From Pseudomonadota bacterium (GTDB lineage Bacteria > Pseudomonadota > Alphaproteobacteria > Ferrovibrionales > Ferrovibrionaceae): a stretch of 23,315 bases of DNA. The notes below the pieces were generated by a model that saw only the letters and a list, made by a program, of their open reading frames with translations, did not search any database and had not been told where the DNA came from. The stretch spans positions 1 to 23,315 of the forward strand of contig JAJYTL010000012.1 of assembly GCA_021793055.1 (NCBI GenBank), read 5' to 3'. Below are positions 1 through 9,635 of this stretch, in pieces. The position numbers were made by a program, and so were the translations under genes. Position 1 is the stretch's first letter. The number at the start of each line of letters is the position of its first letter.

Positions 1-714
1 CGCGACCAGCGCCGCGCTCGCCGCGTCGACGCGGCGCGCCATCGCCGGCGCCGCGCCATAGATCAGAAGCTCGGCCATGCCCTGGACCGAGTCGACCACA
101 TCGGCGCGCATCTCAGCCTGCCGTCGCACGGACTCGCGGCTGGGGCGGCCGCCGAGCGCCGCACTCGCCGCCGGCACCACGAGCCCGGCGAGCGCGAGGC
201 CGATCAGCAGCGCGCCGCCCGCGAGCGGCGAAAACAGGGCGAAAGCGGCCGCCATGGCGAGGGCCGCGAGCAGCGCGACGACGACGGGCGTAAAGACGCG
301 AAGATGCAGATCCCCGAGCCGGTCGATATCAGCCACCAGTCGGCTGAGGAGATCGCCGCCGCGATCCTGGCCGAGTGCGGCCGGCGCGAGCGGCTCGAGC
401 CGCGCATAAAGAAAGGCGCGCAAACCCGCGATCTCACGGAACGTCGCCTCGTGATCGACCAGCCGGCCGAGATAGCGGCACAGCACCCGCGCGGTGGCGA
501 AAAACCGCACCCCGGCCGCCGGGGTGAAGAAATTGAAGGCGTTTTGCGCCGCGTAGCTCGCGGCGCCGACCAGACCGGTGCTGGCGAGAAACCAGCCGGC
601 AAGCGCGAGCAGGCCAAAATTGGCGAGCACGGTGACCAATGCCAGCGCGACGCCGCCCGCGAGCCACCAGCGATATGGCCGGTAAAGGCGGAGGACGCGG
701 ATCAACTCGCGCAT
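1..714 (-). CDS. cydC: CydC, thiol reductant ABC exporter subunit (5' part, runs off window)
   Basis: This is the second half-transporter of the heterodimeric CydDC ABC exporter. The complex moves cysteine and glutathione to the periplasm and is required for assembly of cytochrome bd oxidase. Only the first 238 codons are in the window; the frame is open to base 1. The translation begins MRELIRVLRLYRPYRW and shows hydrophobic membrane segments around residues 18-45, 135-160 and 165-185, as expected for an ABC transmembrane domain. The nucleotide-binding domain lies outside the window. The ATG at 714-712 lies inside the 3' end of cydD (13-nt overlap), so the two are translationally coupled. 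Its position directly after cydD identifies it as cydC rather than a generic exporter. cydAB may follow beyond the window, but this cannot be seen. Confidence 0.88.
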   Translation of the reverse strand, partial: MRELIRVLRLYRPYRWWLAGGVALALVTVLANFGLLALAGWFLASTGLVGAASYAAQNAFNFFTPAAGVRFFATARVLCRYLGRLVDHEATFREIAGLRAFLYARLEPLAPAALGQDRGGDLLSRLVADIDRLGDLHLRVFTPVVVALLAALAMAAAFALFSPLAGGALLIGLALAGLVVPAASAALGGRPSRESVRRQAEMRADVVDSVQGMAELLIYGAAPAMARRVDAASAALVA

Positions 715-2486
715 GGGCCCGCCGCCGCTTTGGCGCCGACATCAAGCAGCGCCGCATAGACGCCGCCCGCCGCTCGGAGCGCGTCGTGAGCGCCGGATTC
801 GACAACGCGGCCCGCTTCCAGCACCAGGATATGATCGGCGCGCCGCACCGTCTGCAGACGATGGGCGATCACGATCGCCGTGCGGCCCCGCGCGAGATCG
901 GAAATCGCCTTGGCGATCGCCGCCTCGGTTTCGAGATCGAGGTGCGCTGTCGCCTCGTCAAGGATCAGGATCGGCGCGTCCTTGAGAAACGCCCGCGCCA
1001 AGGCAAGCCGCTGCGCCTGGCCGCCGGAAAGCCCGGCGCCGCCCTCGCCGATGCGGGTCGCGAGGCCGTCCGGCAAATTCTCGATATCGTCGTGAAGCCG
1101 CGCCCGCGCGAGCGCGTCACGCAGCGCCCGATCGTCAGCGCCCGGCCGCGCGAGGCGCAGATTTTCCGCCACGGTGCCGGCGAAAAGCCGCGGCACTTGC
1201 GGCACATAGGCAAGCTGGCGCCACCAGGCCGCGCGGTCGAGCGTATCGAGCGGCGTTGCGCCATCGATCAGGACGGCGCCGGCGCGGGGCGCGACGAAGC
1301 CCAGGATCGCGGCGGCCAGGGTCGACTTCCCGGCTCCCGAGCGGCCGACGATCGCGGTCGTCTTGCCGGCGGGGAAGACGCACCCGATCTGCGACAGCAC
1401 GTCAGGCCCGCCACCATAGGCGACCGAGAGGTCCCGGCAGACGATCGAGACCGCGCCCGCCGGCGGTCGTTCCCGGCCCCAGCGCCGATCCGGCTTGGCG
1501 TCGAGAATGTCAAAGATTCGCGCCGCCGCGGCGAGCGCGCTCATTCGTGCGTGATAGTGCGTGGCAAGCCCGCGCAGGGGCGAAAAGAATTCCGGCACCA
1601 GCAAGAGCACGAAGAAGGCGGGAAAGAAACTGAAATAGCCATGCAGGAGCCGGACGCCGAACAGCACCGCGACCAGCGCGACCGAGAGCGAGGCGAAGAA
1701 CTCGAGCACGGCCGAGGTGAGAAAGGCGACGCGAAGTCCTGCCATCGTGGTGCGGCGGTAATCGTCGGAAATGCGGCCGATCAGCGCCACTTCGTCGCGC
1801 GCCCGGCCAAACAATTTAAGCGTCGCGATGCCTTGCACGGCGTCGAGGAAATGCGCGCTCATGACCAGAAGCTCGCGCCATTGGCGGCGGTTGATCGCTT
1901 CCGCGCGATAACCGACGAAGACCATGAAGACCGGGATGATCGGCCCGGTGACGAGGAGCGCGAGGCCGCTGATCCAATCGAGCGGAAAGACGGCGACCAG
2001 GATCGCGAGCGGCACCAGCGCAACCAGCGCCATCTGCGGCAGATAGCGGGCGAGATAGGGCTCAAGCGCTTCGACGCCTTCGATCGCCGTGGCCGCGACA
2101 TCGGCGCTCGCCTCGCCCGCCGCGTAGGCCGGGCCGAGGCGGAAGAGGTGATCGAGAAGTCGGCGGCGAAGATCCGCCTTGACGACGGCGGCGGCGCGGA
2201 AGGCGGCGATCTCGCCTGCCCAGGTCAGTCCCGCCCGCAGCAGGAAGAGCGCGCCCAGGGCCTCGAAATCGCCCGTCAAGGCAACGAGCGGCCGATGATG
2301 GAAGACGACGGCCGCGACGATCCGGGCGAGCAGCGCCGCTTGGCCGATGACCGCGAGCCCGGCGGCGAGGCCGAGCCCGATGGCGGCGAAGAGCCCGCGC
2401 CGCGCGGCATGTCCGGTCGCGATCAGCCGCGCATCGATGCCGCGGTTCCGGCGGCGCTCGGCATGGGGCGCGCTATCCGGCGACAT
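702..2486 (-). CDS. cydD: CydD, thiol reductant ABC exporter subunit
   Basis: This is a fused membrane and ATPase half-transporter, partner of CydC, exporting thiols to the periplasm for cytochrome bd maturation. The 594 residues are close to the usual CydD length. Residues about 30-320 form a six-helix transmembrane domain. Residues about 345-590 are the ATPase, with Walker A GRSGAGKST (381-389), signature LSGGQ (486-490), Walker B ILILDE (506-511) and H-loop His542. The start ATG at 2486 has no good Shine-Dalgarno sequence, so the exact start is uncertain. A short open frame on the same strand overlaps it (see findings). The stop overlaps the cydC start. In the family this gene is often in a cydDCAB cluster. 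Confidence 0.9.
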   Translation of the reverse strand: MSPDSAPHAERRRNRGIDARLIATGHAARRGLFAAIGLGLAAGLAVIGQAALLARIVAAVVFHHRPLVALTGDFEALGALFLLRAGLTWAGEIAAFRAAAVVKADLRRRLLDHLFRLGPAYAAGEASADVAATAIEGVEALEPYLARYLPQMALVALVPLAILVAVFPLDWISGLALLVTGPIIPVFMVFVGYRAEAINRRQWRELLVMSAHFLDAVQGIATLKLFGRARDEVALIGRISDDYRRTTMAGLRVAFLTSAVLEFFASLSVALVAVLFGVRLLHGYFSFFPAFFVLLLVPEFFSPLRGLATHYHARMSALAAAARIFDILDAKPDRRWGRERPPAGAVSIVCRDLSVAYGGGPDVLSQIGCVFPAGKTTAIVGRSGAGKSTLAAAILGFVAPRAGAVLIDGATPLDTLDRAAWWRQLAYVPQVPRLFAGTVAENLRLARPGADDRALRDALARARLHDDIENLPDGLATRIGEGGAGLSGGQAQRLALARAFLKDAPILILDEATAHLDLETEAAIAKAISDLARGRTAIVIAHRLQTVRRADHILVLEAGRVVESGAHDALRAAGGVYAALLDVGAKAAAGPCAS

Positions 2487-2785
2487 CGTTGGCGATCGTG
2501 GTCACGGCGCCGGCCGGCGCGGAACCGCCGCAACCGTCGGAGCCGCCGGCGCGGCAACCCTCCGATGCCGTCATCGTCTTCGGCCCCCGGCGATAAATGC
2601 CCATCAAGTCGTCGCGGCGCGGGGCACCCGTTGCCGCGACGTTCGCGCTACTATCCTTTGAAGCGAATATGATCGCGCGCCCGCTTGACGACTTTCCGAA
2701 TACGGCCTCACCCCGCGTCCTCGCCTCATAAAGGCAAACTCCGCCGCGGGGCGACCCTTCAACCGCCGCGGAACTGACCCATCTC

Positions 2786-2802
2786 TTAATGAAATCTTAA
2801 CC
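2786..2802 (+). promoter_or_regulatory. CtrA-type binding box TTAA-N7-TTAACC
   Basis: The sequence TTAA-TGAAATC-TTAACC matches the alphaproteobacterial CtrA consensus TTAA-N7-TTAA exactly. It stands about 50 nt ahead of the kinase ATG, where an activator or repressor site would sit. The match is seen in the sequence. That CtrA binds here is inference. Confidence 0.5.
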
Positions 2803-2808
2803 GACAGC

Positions 2809-2831
2809 CGAAAGAGTGGAAGGCTCTTTCG
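2809..2831. repeat. Inverted repeat just upstream of the kinase gene
   Basis: Perfect 8-bp arms CGAAAGAG (2809-2816) and CTCTTTCG (2824-2831) flank a 7-nt centre. It ends 18 nt before the kinase ATG. It could be a 5' leader hairpin that affects translation or an operator; the sequence does not decide. Confidence 0.5.
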
Positions 2832-2849
2832 CAACATGTACCGCGTGCC

Positions 2850-5639
<2,790 letters not shown>

Positions 5640-5650
5640 GGAGACTGAAC

Positions 5651-6106
5651 ATGGCCCTGCATCGTCCGATCGAAATTCTTCTTGTCGAGGACAATCCCGG
5701 AGATGCTCGGTTGACCCGTGAGGCGTTGGACGAAGGCCGACTGCTGAACAACCTGCATCATGTAAGAGATGGCGTCGAGGCGCTGGCCTTTCTCAAACGC
5801 GAGGCGGGACACAAGGAAGCGCCTACGCCCGACCTGATGCTGCTTGACCTCAACTTGCCGCGCAAGGACGGCCGCGAAGTCCTGGCGGAGATCAAGCAAG
5901 ACCCGCGGTTCAAGAAGATTCCGGTGGTGGTTCTGACCTCGTCAGAAGCCGAGCAGGATATTCTCCGCAGTTACGAGCTGCACGCGAACTGCTACATCAC
6001 GAAGCCCGTCGAATTCGAGAAGTTTCTAGGCATCGTCCGCCTGATCGAAGATTTCTGGCTTCAGGTGGTGACCCTTCCGGGGCGCGATGGGCCGGCCGTT
6101 GCGTAA
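5651..6106 (+). CDS. Rcp1-type single-domain response regulator
   Basis: A 151-residue receiver domain with no output domain. The acidic pocket is Glu13/Asp14, the phospho-acceptor is Asp66 in LLDLNLP, the switch residue is Thr96 or Ser97 in VLTSS, and the conserved Lys is 118 in TKP. The start ATG at 5651 has AAGGAG at 5638-5643, which overlaps the stop codon of the kinase gene and indicates tight coupling. The order kinase then Rcp1-like receiver is the usual pairing, so it probably takes phosphate from the upstream kinase and passes it on or acts by protein contact. Its frame continues open upstream into the kinase gene, but the ribosome site fixes the start. Confidence 0.9.
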   Translation: MALHRPIEILLVEDNPGDARLTREALDEGRLLNNLHHVRDGVEALAFLKREAGHKEAPTPDLMLLDLNLPRKDGREVLAEIKQDPRFKKIPVVVLTSSEAEQDILRSYELHANCYITKPVEFEKFLGIVRLIEDFWLQVVTLPGRDGPAVA

Positions 6107-6136
6107 GCCGGGGATCGGAGCGCGGGAGCGAGCCCC

Positions 6137-7393
6137 TTGAACAGCCACACCGCGCATACGACGCCGGACGGCTCTCTTCGCATCCTTCTGGTCGAAGACA
6201 ATCCCGGCGACGCGCGCCTGACGCGGGAACTGCTACGCGAAGTCGGAGGTTTCCGCTTCGAGATGGTCCATGTGATGCGCTTCGAGCAGGCGCTCACGGC
6301 GTTGCGCGGCGAGCGCTTCGATATCGTGCTGCTCGACCTGTCGCTCGCCGATTCGAGCGGCATCGAGACCGTTAAGCGCCTCTATGCTCGCGAACCGACC
6401 GTCCCGATGATTGTCTTGAGCGGCATGGAGAACGACGGCGTCGCCATGAGCGCGCTTCAGGAAGGGGCGCAGGACTACCTGATCAAGGGGCAAGGCGACG
6501 GCAATCTGATCACGCGGGCCATCCGCTACGCCATCGAGCGCAAGAGCGTCGAGGGGCAACTCGTCGCCGCGAAGAACAGCGCCGAGGCGGCGAGCCGGGC
6601 CAAGTCGGAGTTTCTCGCCAATGTCAGCCACGAGCTGCGTACGCCCCTGAACGCGATCATCGGCTTTTCCGAAATCCTGAAGCAGGAATTGCGCGGCCCG
6701 CTCGGCCATCCGGCCTATGGCGACTACGTGCGCGACATCCACGAGAGCGGCACGCATCTTCTTGCCGTCATCAACGACATTCTCGATCTGTCGAAGATCG
6801 AGATTGGCCAGCTTACGCTCAGCGAAACGCCGACCGACCTCGGCAACGTCATCGAATCCTGCCTTCGCATCATGCGTGGGCGAGCCCTTCAGGCCGGGAT
6901 CGAGATGAGCGCGCGAATTCCGCCCGATCTGCCGCTCCTGAACGCCGACGACCGGATGCTGAAGCAGGTGGTGCTGAACCTGCTGTCGAACGCCGTCAAA
7001 TTCACGCCGAAGGGCGGCGTCGTCGCCATCGCCGCCGGTACCGACGTCAGCGCCGACATCGACGCTGGTTCCGGTCCCGAGGCGGAAGCGGGCGTCTTCC
7101 TCCGCATCGCCGACACCGGCATCGGCATCGCCCCCGAGGACATCGATCGCGCCATGTTGCCCTTTGTGCAGATCGACAGCTCATTGCAACGCAAATACCC
7201 GGGCACGGGCCTCGGGCTGCCGCTCGCCCGCTCCATGATCGAACTGCACGGCGGCCGCATCGAGCTGCAAAGCGCCGCTGGCGCGGGCACCACGGTGACC
7301 GTGTGCTTCCCCGCCAGCCGCAACCTGAGCCGCGCCCGGGCCCCGGCCTGGGTGCCGCCAGCGCAGGAGATTATGGGACGGAACGACCCATAA
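6137..7393 (+). CDS. Receiver-histidine kinase fusion (N-terminal REC, HisKA, HATPase)
   Basis: A 418-residue soluble protein. A receiver domain (about 14-130, phospho-acceptor Asp67 in LLDLSL, Lys117) is followed by a short helix, HisKA with SHELRTP (His165), and an ATPase domain with N-box NLLSNAVKF (281-289), DTGIG (326-330) and GTGLG (356-360). The receiver is N-terminal, the reverse of common hybrid kinases. Kinase output may therefore be gated by phosphorylation from the partner system. The start is TTG at 6137: no ATG or GTG lies between the in-frame stop at 6104-6106 and this codon. It shares a 16-residue string, ILLVEDNPGDARLTRE, with the preceding regulator, suggesting duplication of the receiver. 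The three genes form one operon. No DNA-binding output is encoded here. Confidence 0.9.
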   Translation: MNSHTAHTTPDGSLRILLVEDNPGDARLTRELLREVGGFRFEMVHVMRFEQALTALRGERFDIVLLDLSLADSSGIETVKRLYAREPTVPMIVLSGMENDGVAMSALQEGAQDYLIKGQGDGNLITRAIRYAIERKSVEGQLVAAKNSAEAASRAKSEFLANVSHELRTPLNAIIGFSEILKQELRGPLGHPAYGDYVRDIHESGTHLLAVINDILDLSKIEIGQLTLSETPTDLGNVIESCLRIMRGRALQAGIEMSARIPPDLPLLNADDRMLKQVVLNLLSNAVKFTPKGGVVAIAAGTDVSADIDAGSGPEAEAGVFLRIADTGIGIAPEDIDRAMLPFVQIDSSLQRKYPGTGLGLPLARSMIELHGGRIELQSAAGAGTTVTVCFPASRNLSRARAPAWVPPAQEIMGRNDP

Positions 7394-7395
7394 TC
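7369..7395. terminator. Hairpin at the end of the signalling operon (weak, possibly bidirectional)
   Basis: Perfect 9-bp arms GATTATGGG (7369-7377) and CCCATAATC (7387-7395) with a 9-nt loop span the TAA of the kinase gene. It sits between convergent genes. There is no T-run on either side, so intrinsic termination is only possible, not shown. Confidence 0.35.
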
Positions 7396-7419
7396 GTCTC
7401 CGCGCCCCGTTCCATTGAC

Positions 7420-8136
7420 TTACGGCACGATCTGGCCGCCGGTGGCGGCCGGCATGCCCCTTCCCAGGCCGCCGTAGGCGTCGAGCATGCGCCCGAACCA
7501 AGCCGCAATCGGATCGTCGGCCGCGAGTAGCGCCAAGGGGCTCGTCACCCGCGCCCATTGCAAGGCGCCGAAAGCGATATGGTCGGCGTAGGCCGGCGCT
7601 GTGCCGGCGACATAGGCTTGCGCGGCCAGCGTACTGCGCAACGGCTGAACGGTACGCCGAAAGAGCGCCAGGTTCCGCTCGCGCTCGTCGGCCAGGGCCT
7701 CGATCGTCGTGCCGAAGGCCGCCTCGCGGGTCTTGCGAAAGTAGGCACGATCCTTCTCGTGCAGGATCAGGAAGAGATCCGGCAAGACCAGACGAGCGAT
7801 CAGGGGATGCAATATCTCGCTGACCCACTGATTGACAAAGCGGCAGAGCGCATGTCCGCTTTCGCCGCCGAACAGAGAGGGCCGTTCCGGATAGGTTTTC
7901 TCCAGGTACTCGGCGATCGCCCAACTGTCGAAGACGGTGGTTTCGCGGTCGCGAACGACCGGCACCTTGCCTTGGCCGGAAAAGGCGATCGCTTCCTTGT
8001 CGGTGAAGCGCCACGGAATGGTCTCGACCGCGAGCCCTTTATGCGCGAGCGCGAGGCGCGTGCGCCAGCAGTTCGGGCTGAAGCGGCACGCCTCGTCGGC
8101 GCCGGCGAGATCGTAGAGGTGGAGCGGCCCGCTCAT
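7420..8136 (-). CDS. LigE/LigF-like glutathione S-transferase (possible beta-etherase family)
   Basis: A 238-residue cytosolic GST. The N-terminal thioredoxin fold carries LYDLA...FSPNCWRTRLALAHKGL, the arrangement of the LigE-type beta-etherases (Ser20-Pro21, Trp24-Arg25). It also has the cis-Pro motif KVPVV (57-61) and the glutathione gamma-glutamyl contact FDSWAIAEYLE (Asp70-Ser71). The C-terminal half is helical and lacks the long tail that LigE carries. LigE-family enzymes attack beta-aryl ethers or related substrates with glutathione. The start overlaps the stop of the upstream GST by ATGA (8133-8136), so it is the last gene of a tetR-GST-GST operon. The family assignment rests on motif memory; the substrate is inferred. 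It could instead act on another electrophile. Confidence 0.8.
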   Translation of the reverse strand: MSGPLHLYDLAGADEACRFSPNCWRTRLALAHKGLAVETIPWRFTDKEAIAFSGQGKVPVVRDRETTVFDSWAIAEYLEKTYPERPSLFGGESGHALCRFVNQWVSEILHPLIARLVLPDLFLILHEKDRAYFRKTREAAFGTTIEALADERERNLALFRRTVQPLRSTLAAQAYVAGTAPAYADHIAFGALQWARVTSPLALLAADDPIAAWFGRMLDAYGGLGRGMPAATGGQIVP

Positions 8137-8828
8137 CGCACCGTCCCCGCGTCCTGGCCGAAGAGAAGCTTGCGCGATTCCTCCGATACGGTCGGCTGCT
8201 GGTTGATTTCCTTCGCCCGCTCGTAGGCTCGCACCACCGCGGCGCGCGCCTGGATGGTCTCGAACCAGCGCTTGAGGTGCGGGAAGTCGTCAAGGTTCTG
8301 TTGCTGGCGCTTGTGCGGCACGATCCAGGGATAGCTCGCCATGTCGGCAATGGAGTAATCGCCGGCGACAAAGGGCCGGTCGGAAAGACGCTTGTTCAGG
8401 ACGCCATAGAGCCGCCCGGTTTCCTTGACGTAACGCTCCATGGCATAGGGGATGCGCTCCGGCGCGTATTGCACGAAATGGTGGTTCTGCCCCGCCATCG
8501 GGCCAAGCCCGCCCATCTGCCAGAACAGCCACTGCATCGCCTCGGTCCGCCCGCGCAAGTCCTGGGGCAGGAACTTCCCGGTCTTCTCGGCGAGGTACTG
8601 CAGGATCGCACCCGATTCAAAGACGCTGATCGGCGCGCCGCGATCGGCGGGCTCGGTATCGACGATCGCCGGGATGCGGTTGTTCGGCGCGATCTTGAGG
8701 AAATCCGGCTTGAACTGATCGCCGGTCGAGATGTTCACCGGCACGATACGGTAGGGAACGCCCGCCTCCTCGAGGAAAATCGTGATCTTATGGCCGTTCG
8801 GCGTGGTCCAGTAGTAGAGGTCGATCAT
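8133..8828 (-). CDS. yfcG: Nu-class glutathione transferase / disulfide reductase, YfcG-like
   Basis: A 231-residue protein closely resembling E. coli YfcG along its length: MIDLYYWTTPNGHKITIFLEE, then PNNRIPAIVD, FESGAILQYLAEKTG, WLFWQMGGLGPMAGQNHHF and YSIADMA. Nu-class signature residues Thr9 and Asn11 (TTPNG) are present, as are Glu71-Ser72 for glutathione. Nu-class enzymes bind two glutathiones. They act as disulfide-bond reductases, and one family member from Novosphingobium is known as a glutathione lyase in beta-aryl ether breakdown. The ATG at 8828 was chosen because it matches the family N-terminus and overlaps the tetR stop (8825-8827) as ATGA; the frame stays open upstream without protein-like content. 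GGAG lies about 9 nt ahead. Confidence 0.9.
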   Translation of the reverse strand: MIDLYYWTTPNGHKITIFLEEAGVPYRIVPVNISTGDQFKPDFLKIAPNNRIPAIVDTEPADRGAPISVFESGAILQYLAEKTGKFLPQDLRGRTEAMQWLFWQMGGLGPMAGQNHHFVQYAPERIPYAMERYVKETGRLYGVLNKRLSDRPFVAGDYSIADMASYPWIVPHKRQQQNLDDFPHLKRWFETIQARAAVVRAYERAKEINQQPTVSEESRKLLFGQDAGTVR

Positions 8829-9430
8829 GCGGAATACTCCATCGGTGATTGTTCGAAAATGGCCAGCGCACGGCGCGCGACGCGGCGAAGCTTCCGCGGC
8901 TCGGGATCGAGCCGCGCCAGGACCCGGATGGCAAGAACGGCGGCGAGCAACTCCTCGGCAGCGTCCTTCGGCCGCACGTCCGGCGCGAGCGTCCCTTCGC
9001 GTTGCGCCGTCTCCAGCCGTTCGCGGAAGAACGTTTCGATCTCGCCCAGGCGGTCGCGAACCAGCGCGCGCGCCTCGCGCGTCGTTGCAGCGCCGTCGAG
9101 CGCCGTATTGACCAGCAGGCAGCCGCGGCGCTCGCAATCCGATTTGGCGGCTGCGATCAACTCGTCGAAAAAGGCCGCGACGGCACGGCGGGCACTCCGC
9201 ATCCGCCCGAGCCGGGTCAAGCGTCGGGACAAGCCGCGCTCGGCATAGCGCCGCAGCGCCGCGAGAAAAAGCCCGTTCTTGTCGCCAAAGCGGTGATAGA
9301 GGGCTGCGGCGCCGAGCCCGGTTTCCTGCGTCAGGTCCCGCATCGAGGTCGCGGCGAAGCCCTGCCGCCAAAACAGGGCGATGGCGGCGTCGAGGATATC
9401 GTCATCGGTGCGCAGGCGCGGACGCGGCAT
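8825..9430 (-). CDS. TetR/AcrR family transcriptional regulator
   Basis: A 201-residue regulator. The N-terminal TetR DNA-binding domain (about 6-55) includes ILDAAIALFWRQGFAATSMRD and the recognition region GLGAAALYHRFGDKNGLF. The rest is the helical ligand-binding domain. The ATG at 9430 was chosen. A longer frame up to 9484 would begin inside the promoter, and the predicted transcript start near 9454 leaves a leader of about 25 nt. It is the first gene of the operon with the two GSTs, all joined by ATGA overlaps. A palindrome in its own promoter suggests autorepression, relieved by an electrophile or aromatic ligand (inference). Confidence 0.9.
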   Translation of the reverse strand: MPRPRLRTDDDILDAAIALFWRQGFAATSMRDLTQETGLGAAALYHRFGDKNGLFLAALRRYAERGLSRRLTRLGRMRSARRAVAAFFDELIAAAKSDCERRGCLLVNTALDGAATTREARALVRDRLGEIETFFRERLETAQREGTLAPDVRPKDAAEELLAAVLAIRVLARLDPEPRKLRRVARRALAIFEQSPMEYSA

Positions 9431-9460
9431 GTCGCTTTCGAAAAGGCACGGCCCGTCTTC

Positions 9461-9490
9461 CTTATAGTGTAACGATCGTTCCAATACAAG
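9461..9490 (-). promoter_or_regulatory. tetR-GST operon promoter with palindromic operator in the spacer
   Basis: Reading the minus strand, -35 TTGTAT (9489-9484) and -10 TATAAG (9466-9461) are separated by 17 nt. The spacer contains the perfect 10-bp palindrome AACGATCGTT (9471-9480), which extends imperfectly to 9466-9485. Such a site in the spacer is a typical TetR-family autorepression arrangement. Confidence 0.65.
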
Positions 9491-9503
9491 TCCCGTTCAG
9501 CCA

Positions 9504-9546
9504 GCCTGCGCCGCGCATCCCGGCGGTGGCGCAGGCCGCGTTTTTT
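9504..9546 (+). terminator. Terminator-like hairpin with T-run upstream of the cyclase gene
   Basis: Perfect 9-bp arms GCCTGCGCC (9504-9512) and GGCGCAGGC (9528-9536) are followed, after four bases, by six Ts (9541-9546) on the plus strand. It lies between two divergent genes. It would stop rightward antisense transcription leaving the tetR region, or attenuate a cyclase transcript starting to its left. The gap before the T-run weakens the call. Confidence 0.4.
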
Positions 9547-9570
9547 CGCCGACGAAACCGCGCGGCCGCG

Positions 9571-9590
9571 TTATGATCGCTTGATCATTA
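9571..9590. promoter_or_regulatory. Inverted repeat, possible operator of the cyclase gene
   Basis: Arms TTATGATC (9571-9578) and GATCATTA (9583-9590) match at 7 of 8 positions around a 4-nt centre, about 45 nt ahead of the cyclase ATG. It differs from the AACGATCGTT palindrome of the tetR promoter apart from the shared GATC core, so a different protein may bind. Confidence 0.35.
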
Positions 9591-9635
9591 CCGGCGCGGG
9601 ACGCCGGGCGCGACAAGAACAACGGAGAGGAAACC

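Larger units (their letters stand above)
2487..2849. other. Divergent intergenic region between cydD and the PAS kinase
   Basis: These 363 nt should contain the cydD promoter (minus) and the kinase promoter (plus). The kinase-proximal part holds a CtrA-type box and an 8-bp inverted repeat, listed separately. I found no convincing -35/-10 pair for cydD and no FNR-type TTGAT-N4-ATCAA box. A 43-codon minus-strand frame (2473-2604) runs through it into the cydD start, without a recognisable ribosome site or homology. Confidence 0.6.

Noticed and set aside
639..2672. 677-residue plus-strand open frame opposite cydD
   Set aside because: Its Arg/Glu/Gly-rich translation has no domain pattern, and the opposite strand carries a complete ABC transporter with all motifs.
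2770..2795. General stress (EcfG-type) promoter starting with GGAAC before the kinase
   Set aside because: No GTT-type -10 element at 16-17 nt.
8829..9371. N-terminal extension of the YfcG-like frame across tetR
   Set aside because: It lies antiphase within tetR coding sequence, and the ATG at 8828 matches the family N-terminus.
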